Notes under the pieces: generated by a model
Databases searched by the model: none
The model's input: only the letters and a program-made list of their open reading frames with translations
Told to the model about the DNA's origin: nothing
Shown here: positions 35,401 through 43,752 of the stretch, in pieces
Numbering within the stretch: position 1 is the first letter of the stretch
How the letters are laid out: each line of letters opens with the position of its first letter
Assembly (NCBI GenBank): GCA_045642565.1
Contig: JAZUJE010000013.1
Location: 62,001-126,000 of the forward strand
Direction of reading: 5' to 3'
Source: UBA1764 sp045642565
GTDB taxonomy: Bacteria; Bacillota; Clostridia; Peptostreptococcales; Anaerovoracaceae
Length of the DNA: 64,000 nt
Position numbers and translations under genes: made by a program

Positions 35401-38332
35401 CATTAAATCTATCTATGATGCTAATGGCTTCGCTTGAAACAAGACTTATATCCGATAGCTTTTCAGCGCTCAGCATGTCAGATACTACCTTGAAATACAT
35501 ATTTGCAAAGCTTCTCATAAGTTCCTTACTGTACTTTTCTGTTGAAAAATTGAGAACAGCTTTATACCCAGATGTGAGCTTATGAACCATCATCTGCATA
35601 TCACCTGCAAGCTGGCCTAATGGGATTTCGGTATTGCTAAGCTTAGTACCCAAAAGCTCAACTCCAGTCAACATTTCTGCCTGATATACAAATTGAATAC
35701 TTGTATTTATACCAAATTTGTGAACCAATTCACTCATATCCATACAATCATGGTTCATCATATTGAAGAAATAGTTCTGTGAAGTAAGTAAAAACTCACC
35801 AACTTTAGAATTTTCATCTATATCAAAATATATCGGCAGTGTTCTTACAAACATACCAATCGAATCATTTAATCTTGCATCATGCCTACCATTATTAACA
35901 GTGCAGAACAAAGCATCCTTTGCCCCGTTAAATTTTGCTAAAGTATAAGCAAATGCAGACATAAACAAAGTGTTCTCCGTAATGCCATGCTTCTGTACAA
36001 AGGCCTCAACTGTTGATGTGTCAAGATACTCTTCAGTACCAATAACCAGCTTATCAGAGCCCGGCTGTGAATTTTCACTAATCACATCTGGAATTAAAAC
36101 AGAATCCGTTTCTATGCCATTAAGATTTTCAGCAAAGAACTTTTCAGCATCCTTATATCCATCAGTATCTTTTACTACTGCATCATGCACAGCAATATCA
36201 AACAAGCTAAGTTGTTCGGCTTTTATTTCTTTCCCGCAATAAGCATTTGTAATTTGATTTAAAAATACATTTGTTGATGTTCCATCAAAAATTAAATGGT
36301 GAACATCGTATGCAAAATATGAACTTGATCCATCACTCCAAATTTCAAATCTGTATAACGGACCATTTTCATAATCAAACGGTCTGACAAATTCAGAACA
36401 TGCACTTGCGACTGATTTAATTGTCTTGTGCTCTACTAAAATGTCAGCTGGTTTATAAAACATTCTTGCTTCGCCGGATACAATAGCAAATCTTGTATTA
36501 AAAACTTTATGAGAAGCCGCAACAGTCTTAACCGCCTGCTCGAATTTTTTGACATCGATATTTTTAGGAAGAGCCATATAAAACGGAATATTGTACATGA
36601 CTGATTCCGGATTATTTATGCATTCCAAATATACACCCCTCTGCGCGCCCGAGAGAGGATATTCATCAAAGATTTCTTCGTTATGTTCAATAACATTAGT
36701 GCGTTTATTGTATTGCTTCGCAATACCTTCCGGAGTCCTTCCGAGAAGAATCATCTCGCGCGTCAAACCATCAATATCAATTTCAGAAACAAGCATGATG
36801 GTTTTTATAGAATCGCCACCGAGCATAAAGAAATCATCTTTTATTCCAACTTTTCCACAATTAAGTATCTTTGTAAATGCAGCACAAATCTTTTCTTCAA
36901 ATTGATTTGTTGGAGCAATATATTTTGTTCTAAAATCAGAAGTTTGTGGCTCTTTCAAGGCTTTTCTATCAAGCTTACCATTGATATTTTTAGGAAGTTC
37001 TGCAAGTTCAACAAAATATCTCGGAATCATATATCCAGGAAGCTTCTTTTCGAGATACTTTCTAAGCTCTAACCCTAAATTATTGTCACCAGAATTCTGT
37101 GGAATGTAATATGCAACAAGATAATTCTGTCCGTTTTTATCTACAAAGAAATGAACAGCAGCATCTAAAAGCTCTTTGTTCATTTTTAACAAACTTTCAA
37201 TTTCAAGAGTCTCTACTCTTTGTCCATTTATCTTTACCATCCAGTCTTTTCTATTTACATAGACAACATCCCCTTTTTCTGTCTTGTAACCTAAATCGCC
37301 AGAATGGATAAGAGTCCTGCCATCATTAAGCTTTTCGAAAGTTTCTTTTGTCTTTTCAGGGTTCTTAAAATAGCACGTGTCAAAATACCCTACAGCACAA
37401 ATTTCGCCTTCCTTTCCTTGAGGAAGTTCTACTCCGGCATCGTCAATAATTCGAAGCTCAACATCCTTAAGAGCTTTGCCAATCGGAGTATTCTCATAAG
37501 CCTTATCAATAATAAAGCGAGATACAATAAATTCTTCGCTCATACCATAAGATACTTCGAGCTTGTAGTCATCTGTATAGATATTTGAAACACGTTCACC
37601 GCCGGAAAGAATTTTCTTAAGCGACTTTGATGTATTATTAAACAACTTTAACAATTGAGGAGACATCCATATTACAGATATTTCATTATCTCTAACGAAA
37701 TCTGCTAAAGCAGCGTTCGATTTTCTTACTTCCTCAGGAGTAATAAAAATAGTTGCTCCCATGCCAAGCATTGAAAAGCTTTCAAAAATCTGAACAGCAA
37801 ATGCCAAGGAGCTTATTGCGGCAACTCTAAGAGGATCAACATCTTCTACTGTCTCGAATAGCCTTTCAGCGCCACGATACAAATCAGCCGCACTATGTAA
37901 AATTCCTTTTGGGTTTCCTGTCGAACCAGATGTATAAACCATATACGCAGCTTCTGTACCATCATTTGGTTTGCAGTACAAATCATACTGGTCTATATCT
38001 TCAAAAAACTGTTCGGTAATTACACATTTTGCGTTACAATCGGAAATAATATATGAGATTCTTTCTTGAGGATATTCCGGAACTACTGGAGCAAATATAC
38101 ATCCAGCCTTTAATGATCCCAAATATGAAGCGATATATTCTAAATTTCTTCCCATGTTAAGAACAACAAAATCGCCCTTAACATAGCCAAGCGAATGAAG
38201 TTTTCCTGCCATTTTAGAACTGAGTTCATCAAGCTCCTCATAGCTTGTACTTCTTTCACCATTTCTATCAACAATAGCAATTCTTTTCGGATATTTTTCA
38301 ACAGATTTTTTAAACAGTTCAATGTAATTCAT
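29408..38332 (-). CDS. Three-module NRPS with terminal thioester reductase (A-T-C-A-T-C-A-T-R)
   Basis: The product has 2974 residues. Domains by motif: A1 1-470 (YTSGSTGNPKG 133-143, degenerate YGMSEE, NGKLDRKAL); T1 with S508 (LGGDS); C1 556-970 (HHLIFDG 678-684); A2 985-1480 (YTSGTTGVPKG 1137-1147, YGPSEG, HTGDIVR); T2 with S1517 in an atypical GLTSIG; C2 1570-1985 (HHIVSDG 1689-1695); A3 1995-2490 (YGPTE, NGKIDKKAL); T3 with S2534 (MGGTS); R domain 2612-2974 (GASGFLG 2618-2624, Y2775xxxK2779). A1 has Ala179 where alpha-amino-acid A domains have Asp, so it may load a non-amino acid. Reductive release would give an aldehyde. AGGAG precedes the ATG. Its PPTase is in the same operon. Confidence 0.95.
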   Translation of the reverse strand: MNYIELFKKSVEKYPKRIAIVDRNGERSTSYEELDELSSKMAGKLHSLGYVKGDFVVLNMGRNLEYIASYLGSLKAGCIFAPVVPEYPQERISYIISDCNAKCVITEQFFEDIDQYDLYCKPNDGTEAAYMVYTSGSTGNPKGILHSAADLYRGAERLFETVEDVDPLRVAAISSLAFAVQIFESFSMLGMGATIFITPEEVRKSNAALADFVRDNEISVIWMSPQLLKLFNNTSKSLKKILSGGERVSNIYTDDYKLEVSYGMSEEFIVSRFIIDKAYENTPIGKALKDVELRIIDDAGVELPQGKEGEICAVGYFDTCYFKNPEKTKETFEKLNDGRTLIHSGDLGYKTEKGDVVYVNRKDWMVKINGQRVETLEIESLLKMNKELLDAAVHFFVDKNGQNYLVAYYIPQNSGDNNLGLELRKYLEKKLPGYMIPRYFVELAELPKNINGKLDRKALKEPQTSDFRTKYIAPTNQFEEKICAAFTKILNCGKVGIKDDFFMLGGDSIKTIMLVSEIDIDGLTREMILLGRTPEGIAKQYNKRTNVIEHNEEIFDEYPLSGAQRGVYLECINNPESVMYNIPFYMALPKNIDVKKFEQAVKTVAASHKVFNTRFAIVSGEARMFYKPADILVEHKTIKSVASACSEFVRPFDYENGPLYRFEIWSDGSSSYFAYDVHHLIFDGTSTNVFLNQITNAYCGKEIKAEQLSLFDIAVHDAVVKDTDGYKDAEKFFAENLNGIETDSVLIPDVISENSQPGSDKLVIGTEEYLDTSTVEAFVQKHGITENTLFMSAFAYTLAKFNGAKDALFCTVNNGRHDARLNDSIGMFVRTLPIYFDIDENSKVGEFLLTSQNYFFNMMNHDCMDMSELVHKFGINTSIQFVYQAEMLTGVELLGTKLSNTEIPLGQLAGDMQMMVHKLTSGYKAVLNFSTEKYSKELMRSFANMYFKVVSDMLSAEKLSDISLVSSEAISIIDRFNDTKEPYNTEKTVVDLFKDMAQKYPDAECVVCEDRKYCYSEVDELSDKLAKYLVSCGVKAETITGILIPRNEYMVIASLAVLKAGGAYMPLDPSYPPERLNLMMHDAGAMMLITTPDLNSIITSEYEGQRLMTFEIAGLNDSCVDLASIAPKPQDAFIVLYTSGTTGVPKGVVYDHANVMCLAAWMRSFFEYDVNTKRAAYASFGFDANVFDIYGILTSGGSLHIISENIRLDLVAIQKYFNENKITDCVMTTQVGRQFALMEGTTTLKELSVAGEALTPLNPVGPYKLYNLYGPSEGTVLVSQFLVDKKYKNNPIGKAIDNVKLYVVDEKQRLLPVGASGELVIAGPHVTRGYLNKPDKTAQSYTSNLFSTEVGYERLYHTGDIVRYMPDGNIQFVGRRDMQVKIRGFRVELTEVEEVIRRYEGIKDATVVAFDNNAGGKFMAAYVVADEPLNEKDIKAFIKSEKPPYMVPSVIMQLDRIPLNQNQKVDKRALPVPEYKMDDIVAPENELQQKIFDIIAAAIGHNAFGVDTDIYEAGLTSIGAVKLNYDLAKAFDVTVKTSDISENSTVRKLESFLSRSEKKQSYDMLEEYPISQTQNGIFVESISNVNSTVYNIPVLFKLSECLETEKLKAAISTAVDAHPYIKMQLHMDDNGDIKALRKDSDEVVILFETQEKLPEMSELVKPFEMLDSNLYRFVIYQTSNGNYLFMDLHHIVSDGTSELILLSDIQAAIEGRPIEKESYTGFEFALDEENERKSQHYADAKQYYDSLLSGCDPDCLPAKNVDATVSGSAELTKTLSIDPKFVSEYCEKNALTDNAFFNAVFSILLSAFIHKEQVVYTTIYNGRSDSRLSNSVAMLVKTLPIIATIDGKQKPFEFVQAIQKQLIKNMNNDIFSFAEIANAYDIKSDIIFAYQGSEFGADVIDNDYMKMAAILSADAKAPISVELSISDGKYIAKFGYKTDIYNVEFIKSFADSFDVAINNFINADAIEGISILSENGRKVLDQSNATDFPIENVPAYKFIERNAAKIPDKTAIISNGESDSFKEFNNRINKIAHALIELGLNCNDIVGIVLDRSINVIATEIAIMKIGAAFLPMLPNYPDDRINYCLKDSASKLVITSDKIKAERPDLFSDSKSFITKTIEDLLLNNDISNPNIDVPMDALAYCIYTSGSTGNPKGVMIEERNLTNFVQSYNGEIMACEYEKVTGAGLGMASVSFDMSISEIYSTLCRGITFVMATEEEIHNPLALSKLIVDNDVQIIKCTPSFITNMIDIPEFYKAISNIKAVLLAAEALPENVADRLRQLSPEIRIINGYGPTETTVGCTAKIVDNPKHITIGLPSGNTKLFPIDRFGNILPPYAAGELIICGSGVSRGYINLPEKTKASFYTLEGLPAYHSGDIVRLDKNGEYEFFGRSDNQVKVRGFRVELDEIEKTFCSYNGIKQSKVVIRNNGKEDYLAGFFTADHQVDLPSLRAHLKSTLAYYMVPTAIMQLDVMPLTANGKIDKKALPEISVTKKQRGGKRVAKKSIEEQLCEVFKDVLGLEDYYIDDDFFEMGGTSLSASKVTMLLMSKGIEIQYQDIFDNPTPEMLADLINAKGNVAKDTSDLPNNNYASEFDDVLKYNSLPYASEVTRKPLGDVFLCGASGFLGIHILSELLQSESGHIYCLVRKGKYKSPEDRLKKLMAYYFDDFDDELFDSRISIINADVTNEDLAEKIKDIAFDTIINCAAIVKHYSADDSLENVNIHGVENLIAIAKDRKVKLIQISTTSIPGAHTEETYKQNVKMYENNHFIIDSMDNKYVLSKFSAECKMFEAIRNGLRGKVIRVGNLMGRFSDGEFQFNMTTNAFLNALRGFVTLGICPVGHSTDPMSFSPIDYTAKAVVVLAGTDDKFTAFHADSRYSFDEYMLIEAANRCGLRIDRIADDDYYKEYYQKLGDEKLNSRLSALVTNDRPDIHLVETDNKFTNNILYRLGFAWPFVDNAYLDRTIESIQTLGFFDYE

Positions 38333-38341
38333 AATTTGCTC

Positions 38342-39295
38342 CTACAAAATCCACTCCGATTTAATTTGATCACAAAGATTCATAACCTTAACGCTTTCAG
38401 AGTGAGGCATTGAATCACTTTCTAGCTTTCCTTTGTTTATACAATTAATACTTTCTTCAAATTCATATTCATATCCACTAATTTTAATAGGGAATTTATC
38501 ATGTTTAATTAACTTTCTGTTAGCATCAAATACTTCATAACTTGTCGGACAATTGATATCATCAATAAGAATATGTCCTCTTTCACAATGAATAATCCCT
38601 TCATGCCCACCATCACAGTCAATGCAAAATGATAGACTTGCAAGTTTTCCATCTGTATAACGGATAGTAATATTTTCAGAAGCATCTATGCCGGTATTTG
38701 CAAAATTGACACTCGAGGTAACTTTTTTAATATCATCACCTAAAAACATGAGCGCAAAATTAATTCCATAAACACCTATGTCGAGCAAAGCTCCCCCAGC
38801 CATAGATTTATCCATAATTCTTTTAATATGAGACATGGCAAATGAATCACAAGCTGTAATCATTCTTGGATTTCCGATAATATCGCTATCCAATATGTCT
38901 TTCACAATTTGTTTAAAAGGCATATATCTAATCCACATTGCTTCGGTTAAATACACACCCTTTTCTTTAGCCAAATTAAAAACGTACTCAGCTTCATGAG
39001 CATTTATTGTAATTGGCTTTTCACAGATAACATGCTTTCCGGCATTTATTGCATCTGTAATATTCCTAATATGCTCAGGATGCGGGGTACATATATACAC
39101 AAGTTCAACATCTTTGTCATTATATAAATCTTCATATTTGCCGTAGGCCTTTTTATAACCGTATTTTTGTGCAAATTCTATAGCTCTGTTAATATCTCGA
39201 GAGGCAACAGCATGCAATTCAAGCTTCGGCATTTGTGCTAATGTCGAAGAAACTATCTTTGCAATTTTTCCAGTTCCTATGATTCCAAGTTTCAT
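38342..39295 (-). CDS. Gfo/Idh/MocA-family oxidoreductase
   Basis: The 317-residue NAD(P)-dependent oxidoreductase has an N-terminal Rossmann motif GIIGTGKIA, the family motif EKPIT near 94 (catalytic Lys of EKP) and a C-terminal substrate domain with GGALLDIGVYG. It lies 9 bases upstream of the NRPS gene, so it is co-transcribed and could tailor the peptide product or supply a building block, for example by oxidising or reducing a sugar or hydroxy acid. Substrate cannot be assigned. A general metabolic role remains possible. Confidence 0.9.
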   Translation of the reverse strand: MKLGIIGTGKIAKIVSSTLAQMPKLELHAVASRDINRAIEFAQKYGYKKAYGKYEDLYNDKDVELVYICTPHPEHIRNITDAINAGKHVICEKPITINAHEAEYVFNLAKEKGVYLTEAMWIRYMPFKQIVKDILDSDIIGNPRMITACDSFAMSHIKRIMDKSMAGGALLDIGVYGINFALMFLGDDIKKVTSSVNFANTGIDASENITIRYTDGKLASLSFCIDCDGGHEGIIHCERGHILIDDINCPTSYEVFDANRKLIKHDKFPIKISGYEYEFEESINCINKGKLESDSMPHSESVKVMNLCDQIKSEWIL

Positions 39296-39296
39296 A

Positions 39297-40076
39297 TTAT
39301 TTTTGATGTATATCCATTTGTGGGTATGGGATCTCTATACCAGCGTTATCAAGAGCTGGTTTAATTGCGTCGTTAACAGCGTATGTTGCAGGCCAAAAAT
39401 CTTTAGCCTTTACCCACCCTCTTAAGATTAAAACTATTGAGCTATCAGCATAGCTATCAACATGGCAAACAAGTTCTTTATCATTAAGATAATACCCTGT
39501 TGAGTTAGCAACACTAATTAAAGTCGATTTTGCTTTTTCAAGATCTGAGTTATAGGAAATCCCAATATTTATATCAAGCCTTCTTGCTCCACTTTTTGTC
39601 CAGTTGATAATTGAATCGGATGTCAAAGAGGAATTAGGCACGTTCACAATTTTATTATCTGCCGTTATGATTGTTGTGAAAAGCAAATCAATGCTATCAA
39701 CTTTTCCTTCTATCGCCCCGGAAGAAATGTAATCACCTTGGGAGAACGGTTTTGTAAATATAATTAAAATACCAGAAGCTAAATTTGATAAACTCCCCTG
39801 TAATGCTAATGCAACAGCAGCACCAGCAGCAGCAAACATAGTGATAATTGATGTTGTATCAACTCCAAACTTGTTTGCAACTATGATAAAAAGAATGACT
39901 AAGAGGACAATCTTAACAGCATTGGTAACAAATTTGAGCATCATATTATCTACATGCTTACTCTTTTTCATTCCCGTTTTCAATGCTATGGTTACAATTT
40001 TTATTACAACTAAGCCGATAATCAATATTGCTATAGCTGGGGCAATTGTTTTTAGAAAGAACTCTTTATAATCCAT
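39297..40076 (-). CDS. Small-conductance mechanosensitive channel (MscS family)
   Basis: A 259-residue MscS protein with three N-terminal membrane helices. The third is the pore-lining helix, rich in Gly and Ala (AAGAAVALALQGSLSNLASG). The beta domain follows (FSQGDYI, GKVDSIDLLFT, VPNSSLTSDSIINW). It opens under membrane tension. It lies 1 base from the Gfo/Idh gene and is therefore in the NRPS operon. Its role there may be general, or it may let small products out. Confidence 0.93.
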   Translation of the reverse strand: MDYKEFFLKTIAPAIAILIIGLVVIKIVTIALKTGMKKSKHVDNMMLKFVTNAVKIVLLVILFIIVANKFGVDTTSIITMFAAAGAAVALALQGSLSNLASGILIIFTKPFSQGDYISSGAIEGKVDSIDLLFTTIITADNKIVNVPNSSLTSDSIINWTKSGARRLDINIGISYNSDLEKAKSTLISVANSTGYYLNDKELVCHVDSYADSSIVLILRGWVKAKDFWPATYAVNDAIKPALDNAGIEIPYPQMDIHQK

Positions 40077-40115
40077 TTTTACCTCTTGTTAATAAATCGA
40101 TGCAAACTACTATTT

Positions 40116-41423
40116 TCACTCTTTTGCTCTGCCAAAGAACATAAAGACAATTGAACTTATAAGCAATAAGAACGGATAAAACAAATACGGGATAATATCA
40201 AATGAACTGATTATTCCTCCAAGTCCGCTTATAGCAGAAATTGCAACAAGCATTTGAGCTCCATAAGGAATGATGCCTTGAACAATACATGAGAATGTAT
40301 CAAGTAAGCTTGCCGTTCTCTTAGGAGATATCTGATATTCTGTAGCAATCTGTTTGGCAATCGGATTTGCTATAACAATTGCAACGGTATTACTTGCTGT
40401 TGCAACGTCAATAAGTCCAACAAGAAGCCCAATACCAAGTTGGCCTGCTTTTTGTCCTTTAAATATAAATCTAATCAAAGAAAGAAGCGCATCAAAACCC
40501 CCATTTTCGCGAACTAAAGCACACATTGCTGCAACAAGGATGGTAATTACTGTTGTTTCAAACATGCTGCTTACACCAGTCCCCATATTGGCAAAAAGCT
40601 CTATCGGAGTAGAAGCTCCGGTTGTCAGCATAATAATTATTCCGGAAACTATTCCTATGATAAGCACTAAAAAAACATCTATACCGACAATGCCGCCAAT
40701 AAGAACCAATACATATGGGATAATTTGAATTAAGTTGTAATCTTCAAGTGCCACATCTCCTGAATACTCTTTCATCGACACAATACAAATCAATATTACA
40801 GTCACTACTGCGGCAGGAAGAGCAATTGCAAAATTTGATCTAAACTTGTCTTTCATTGCACAGCCCTGACCGTTACAAGCAGCTATAGTTGTATCAGAAA
40901 TAAATGAAAGATTATCCCCAAACATCGCACCTCCAATTACCGATGCAACACATAAAGGCAGACTGAATCCAGATGCATTTGAGATAGCAAAGGCTATTGG
41001 GGTAATCAATGTAACAGTTCCGACAGATGTTCCCATCGCAATTGATACAAAACAACTTATAAGAAAAAGTACTGCTACAAAAAATTTTGCAGGAATAAGC
41101 GACAGAATGAAGTATGCCACGCTATTAGCAGCAGATCTTCCAACGACGCCAACAAAAATTCCAGCAAGCATAAAAATGAGCACCATGGTAATTATATTAG
41201 GGTCGCTAATTCCTTTTCCCATAATCTCAAATTTCTTAGCATAATCGAATTGCTTAGTTTGCACGCAAGCGACGATAAGTGCAACCATAAAAACGACAAC
41301 AATCGGAATATTGTAAAACCCCATAGGAATTTTTAATACATACTCAAATAAAATTCCCAGGCCTAAATACAAAACCAAGAATACTAAAATCGGTAATAAA
41401 GCTTTTAAGTTTCCTTTTCTCAT
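40116..41423 (-). CDS. NhaC-family Na+/H+ antiporter or organic-anion exchanger
   Basis: The 435-residue protein has about eleven to twelve membrane helices and NhaC-type blocks, such as SIAMGTSVGTVTLITPIA, GGAMFGDNLSFISDTTIAA and LLDTFSCIVQGIIPYGAQML. Relatives are Na+/H+ antiporters or substrate:product antiporters such as malate:lactate. It is 39 bases upstream of the MscS gene on the same strand. The substrate cannot be told from sequence. Confidence 0.88.
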   Translation of the reverse strand: MRKGNLKALLPILVFLVLYLGLGILFEYVLKIPMGFYNIPIVVVFMVALIVACVQTKQFDYAKKFEIMGKGISDPNIITMVLIFMLAGIFVGVVGRSAANSVAYFILSLIPAKFFVAVLFLISCFVSIAMGTSVGTVTLITPIAFAISNASGFSLPLCVASVIGGAMFGDNLSFISDTTIAACNGQGCAMKDKFRSNFAIALPAAVVTVILICIVSMKEYSGDVALEDYNLIQIIPYVLVLIGGIVGIDVFLVLIIGIVSGIIIMLTTGASTPIELFANMGTGVSSMFETTVITILVAAMCALVRENGGFDALLSLIRFIFKGQKAGQLGIGLLVGLIDVATASNTVAIVIANPIAKQIATEYQISPKRTASLLDTFSCIVQGIIPYGAQMLVAISAISGLGGIISSFDIIPYLFYPFLLLISSIVFMFFGRAKE

Positions 41424-41454
41424 AACGATTCCTTGTATATAAAGCTAAGCCCAG

Positions 41455-42603
41455 CTATTCACCAACAATATGCGATCCTTTTTTAGCTTCCAGCCAAGGA
41501 ATGAATAATTCGGAATAAATGTAAACGAGTATAGCAACTAAAGGAATTGATACGAGGATTCCAATAACGCCAAACAGCTTCCCAAATACAATTATACCCA
41601 TTAAAATCAGCACGCCCGGAACATTTAAAGCATCGCCAAACAGCTTTGGTTTGATTACATAACCATCTATAGATTGCAGTACAAGTGTAAAAATTATAAA
41701 TGGAATAACTGCAGTAGGTTTTACTAATAAAAGGATAAATGCGCCAATCGCACCTCCGACAATAGGACCAAATGTCGGAGCCAAATTTGTAATTCCAACT
41801 ACAAAGGAAACAAATATAGCATTCGGCATTTTTAAGATAATCATAAATATGTAATTAGCAACACCTACTATGCAAGAATCTACTAATTCGCAAGCGCAAT
41901 ATCTTGAAAAGATGCTGTTAAACTTTGCAAACAAATTTGCTCCGTCTTGATATTTATCCAATGGTAAAGTAAGTTTAAAGAATTTAGCCATAAATGATAC
42001 TATCTTTGCTTTTTCGAACAAGAAATAAATAGCAAAAATAACCCCAATGAACCAGTTCATGGCAGTTCCGCCAATGCTTGTAGTTTTATCTATAATGGTT
42101 TCGAAATTGTTAGTCAGTATTGACCACAGCTTAGTAACTAAACCATCTTCAGAAGCCAATGAATTAATAAAGTTTGTAACTATAGCCATATCCTTAAATG
42201 GCAAACTTGAATTTTCGACAAAATGCTTTAAACGCAATACATATACCTTATAATTCCCCACTAAACTGGTTATGCTATCTGCAATTTGCGGAATCAGTGA
42301 TATTACTAAGAGTGCAATAATTAAAAGTACCACTATAATTGAAATTGCAGCAGATAGTTTCCATTTAACAGAGTCTTTGGCGATTTTTTTAAATACTCTG
42401 TTCTGGAAAAATCTAGCAACAAGGTTGACAATATACGCAATAATTACACCTATAATTACAGGGCTTATTATTTCAAAAAATCCTGCAACAACAGCCCAAA
42501 GTGCGCTCAAATGAGTCAGGCAAACGAAAAACAGTACGCAAACGCAGCCTGCAAGAGCATATTCTTTCCACTTTTTGTCAATGTCTTTAAACTTAAATTT
42601 CAT
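41455..42603 (-). CDS. AI-2E/PerM-family membrane transporter
   Basis: This 382-residue PerM-family (AI-2E transporter-like) protein has eight predicted helices with the family layout: two N-terminal helices, a soluble loop with a large hydrophobic bundle, then GITNLAPTFGPIVGGAIGA and GILVSIPLVAIL near the end. Members export small molecules or act as Na+/H+ antiporters. The start is uncertain: the ATG at 42603 has GGGGG just upstream, while the ATG at 42615 would add four residues. It is the first gene after an extended -10 promoter and so may head the NRPS operon. Confidence 0.88.
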   Translation of the reverse strand: MKFKFKDIDKKWKEYALAGCVCVLFFVCLTHLSALWAVVAGFFEIISPVIIGVIIAYIVNLVARFFQNRVFKKIAKDSVKWKLSAAISIIVVLLIIALLVISLIPQIADSITSLVGNYKVYVLRLKHFVENSSLPFKDMAIVTNFINSLASEDGLVTKLWSILTNNFETIIDKTTSIGGTAMNWFIGVIFAIYFLFEKAKIVSFMAKFFKLTLPLDKYQDGANLFAKFNSIFSRYCACELVDSCIVGVANYIFMIILKMPNAIFVSFVVGITNLAPTFGPIVGGAIGAFILLLVKPTAVIPFIIFTLVLQSIDGYVIKPKLFGDALNVPGVLILMGIIVFGKLFGVIGILVSIPLVAILVYIYSELFIPWLEAKKGSHIVGE

Positions 42604-42632
42604 ACTTTCCCCCATTTTATATTCTTCTTAAT

Positions 42633-42641
42633 ATTATACCA
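42633..42641 (-). promoter_or_regulatory. Extended -10 promoter heading the NRPS operon
   Basis: The minus strand reads TGGTATAAT, about 20 to 30 bases before the PerM gene start. No clear -35 is visible. From here nine genes follow on one strand down to 26515 with gaps of at most 39 bases and no clear terminator between them. Confidence 0.6.
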
Positions 42642-42662
42642 CGAGAGAGGCGATTATTGCAT

Positions 42663-42693
42663 ATAAAAAGGCTCCTTGAAATCTCAAGGAGCC
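42663..42693 (-). terminator. Terminator of fba
   Basis: GGCTCCTTGA and TCAAGGAGCC (42670-42693) pair around a 4-base loop, followed on the minus strand by TTTTT. It separates fba from the downstream NRPS operon promoter. Confidence 0.93.
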
Positions 42694-42710
42694 CTAAAAA
42701 GCTGTTATTT

Positions 42711-43676
42711 TTATGCCTTGTCGTTGCAACCAAGAACATCAATAATCTTGTGTTTTACAAGCTGTTTAATGTTTTCTCTTGCCGGTTTAAGATATTCTCT
42801 TGGGTCAAACTTATCAGGATGTTCAGCCATAAACTGACGAATTGTACCGGTCATAGCAAGTCTAAGATCTGAGTCAATGTTAATTTTGCAAACAGAGAGT
42901 TTTGCTGCTTCTCTGAGCTGTTCTTCCGGAATACCTACTGCATCAGGCATATTTCCGCCATTCTCATTAACCATCTTTACATATTCCTGTGGAACAGATG
43001 ATGATCCGTGAAGAACAATTGGGAAACCAGGCAGTCTCTTTGATACTTCTTCAAGAATATCAAAACGAAGTGGAGGTGGTACTAAGACACCCTTTTCATT
43101 TCTTGTGCACTGTGCCGGTTTAAATTTATATGCACCGTGTGATGTACCAATTGCAATTGCAAGAGAATCACAACCTGTTTCTTTTACAAATCTTTCTACA
43201 TCTTCAGGTCTTGTATATGAAGAATCTTCAGCAGCAACCTTAACTTCATCTTCAACACCTGCAAGTGTACCAAGTTCTGCTTCTACTACAACGCCGTGAG
43301 CATGAGCGTATTCAACAACCTTCTTTGTGATTGCAATATTCTCATCTAATGGCTTGCTTGATGCATCAATCATAATTGATGTGAAACCATCGTCTACACA
43401 TTCCTTGCATGTTTCAAATGAATCACCATGGTCAAGGTGAAGAGCAATTGGAAGCCCAGTTTCTTTTTCTGCAGCTTCAACAAGCTTTACAAGATATGTT
43501 CTGTTAGCATAATTTCTTGCGCCTCTTGATACTTGAAGAATTACCGGTGCATTACATTCTTTAGCAGCTTCTGTAATACCCTGAATAATTTCCATGTTGT
43601 TAACATTGAAAGCTCCAATAGCATAGCCGCCATTGTATGCTTTTTCAAACATTTCCTTTGTTGTTACTAATGGCAT
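42711..43676 (-). CDS. fba: Class II fructose-1,6-bisphosphate aldolase
   Basis: A 321-residue zinc-dependent aldolase for glycolysis and gluconeogenesis. It begins MPLVTTKEMFEKAYNGGYA, has LHLDHGDSFE near 80 with the catalytic Asp and a zinc His, VEAELGTLAG, GTSHGAYK, and VLHGSSSVP for substrate phosphate binding. It is flanked by its own promoter and terminator, as expected for a highly expressed housekeeping gene, and its codon use is more biased than that of its neighbours. Confidence 0.97.
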   Translation of the reverse strand: MPLVTTKEMFEKAYNGGYAIGAFNVNNMEIIQGITEAAKECNAPVILQVSRGARNYANRTYLVKLVEAAEKETGLPIALHLDHGDSFETCKECVDDGFTSIMIDASSKPLDENIAITKKVVEYAHAHGVVVEAELGTLAGVEDEVKVAAEDSSYTRPEDVERFVKETGCDSLAIAIGTSHGAYKFKPAQCTRNEKGVLVPPPLRFDILEEVSKRLPGFPIVLHGSSSVPQEYVKMVNENGGNMPDAVGIPEEQLREAAKLSVCKINIDSDLRLAMTGTIRQFMAEHPDKFDPREYLKPARENIKQLVKHKIIDVLGCNDKA

Positions 43677-43723
43677 ATTATATCCTCCTAAAATTCCTTT
43701 GAATTTATTATTTCAACCTACAT

Positions 43724-43729
43724 ATTATA
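43724..43729 (-). promoter_or_regulatory. Promoter -10 of fba
   Basis: The minus strand reads TATAAT, about 48 bases before the fba start; the -35 is not clear. A strong AGGAGG-like site lies just before the ATG. Confidence 0.5.
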
Positions 43730-43752
43730 GCACTTTTTGACTATATTTAAGC

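Noticed and set aside
36591..37588. Several plus-strand frames within the NRPS
   Set aside because: They are shadows on the opposite strand of intact A1, T1 and C1 domain coding sequence.
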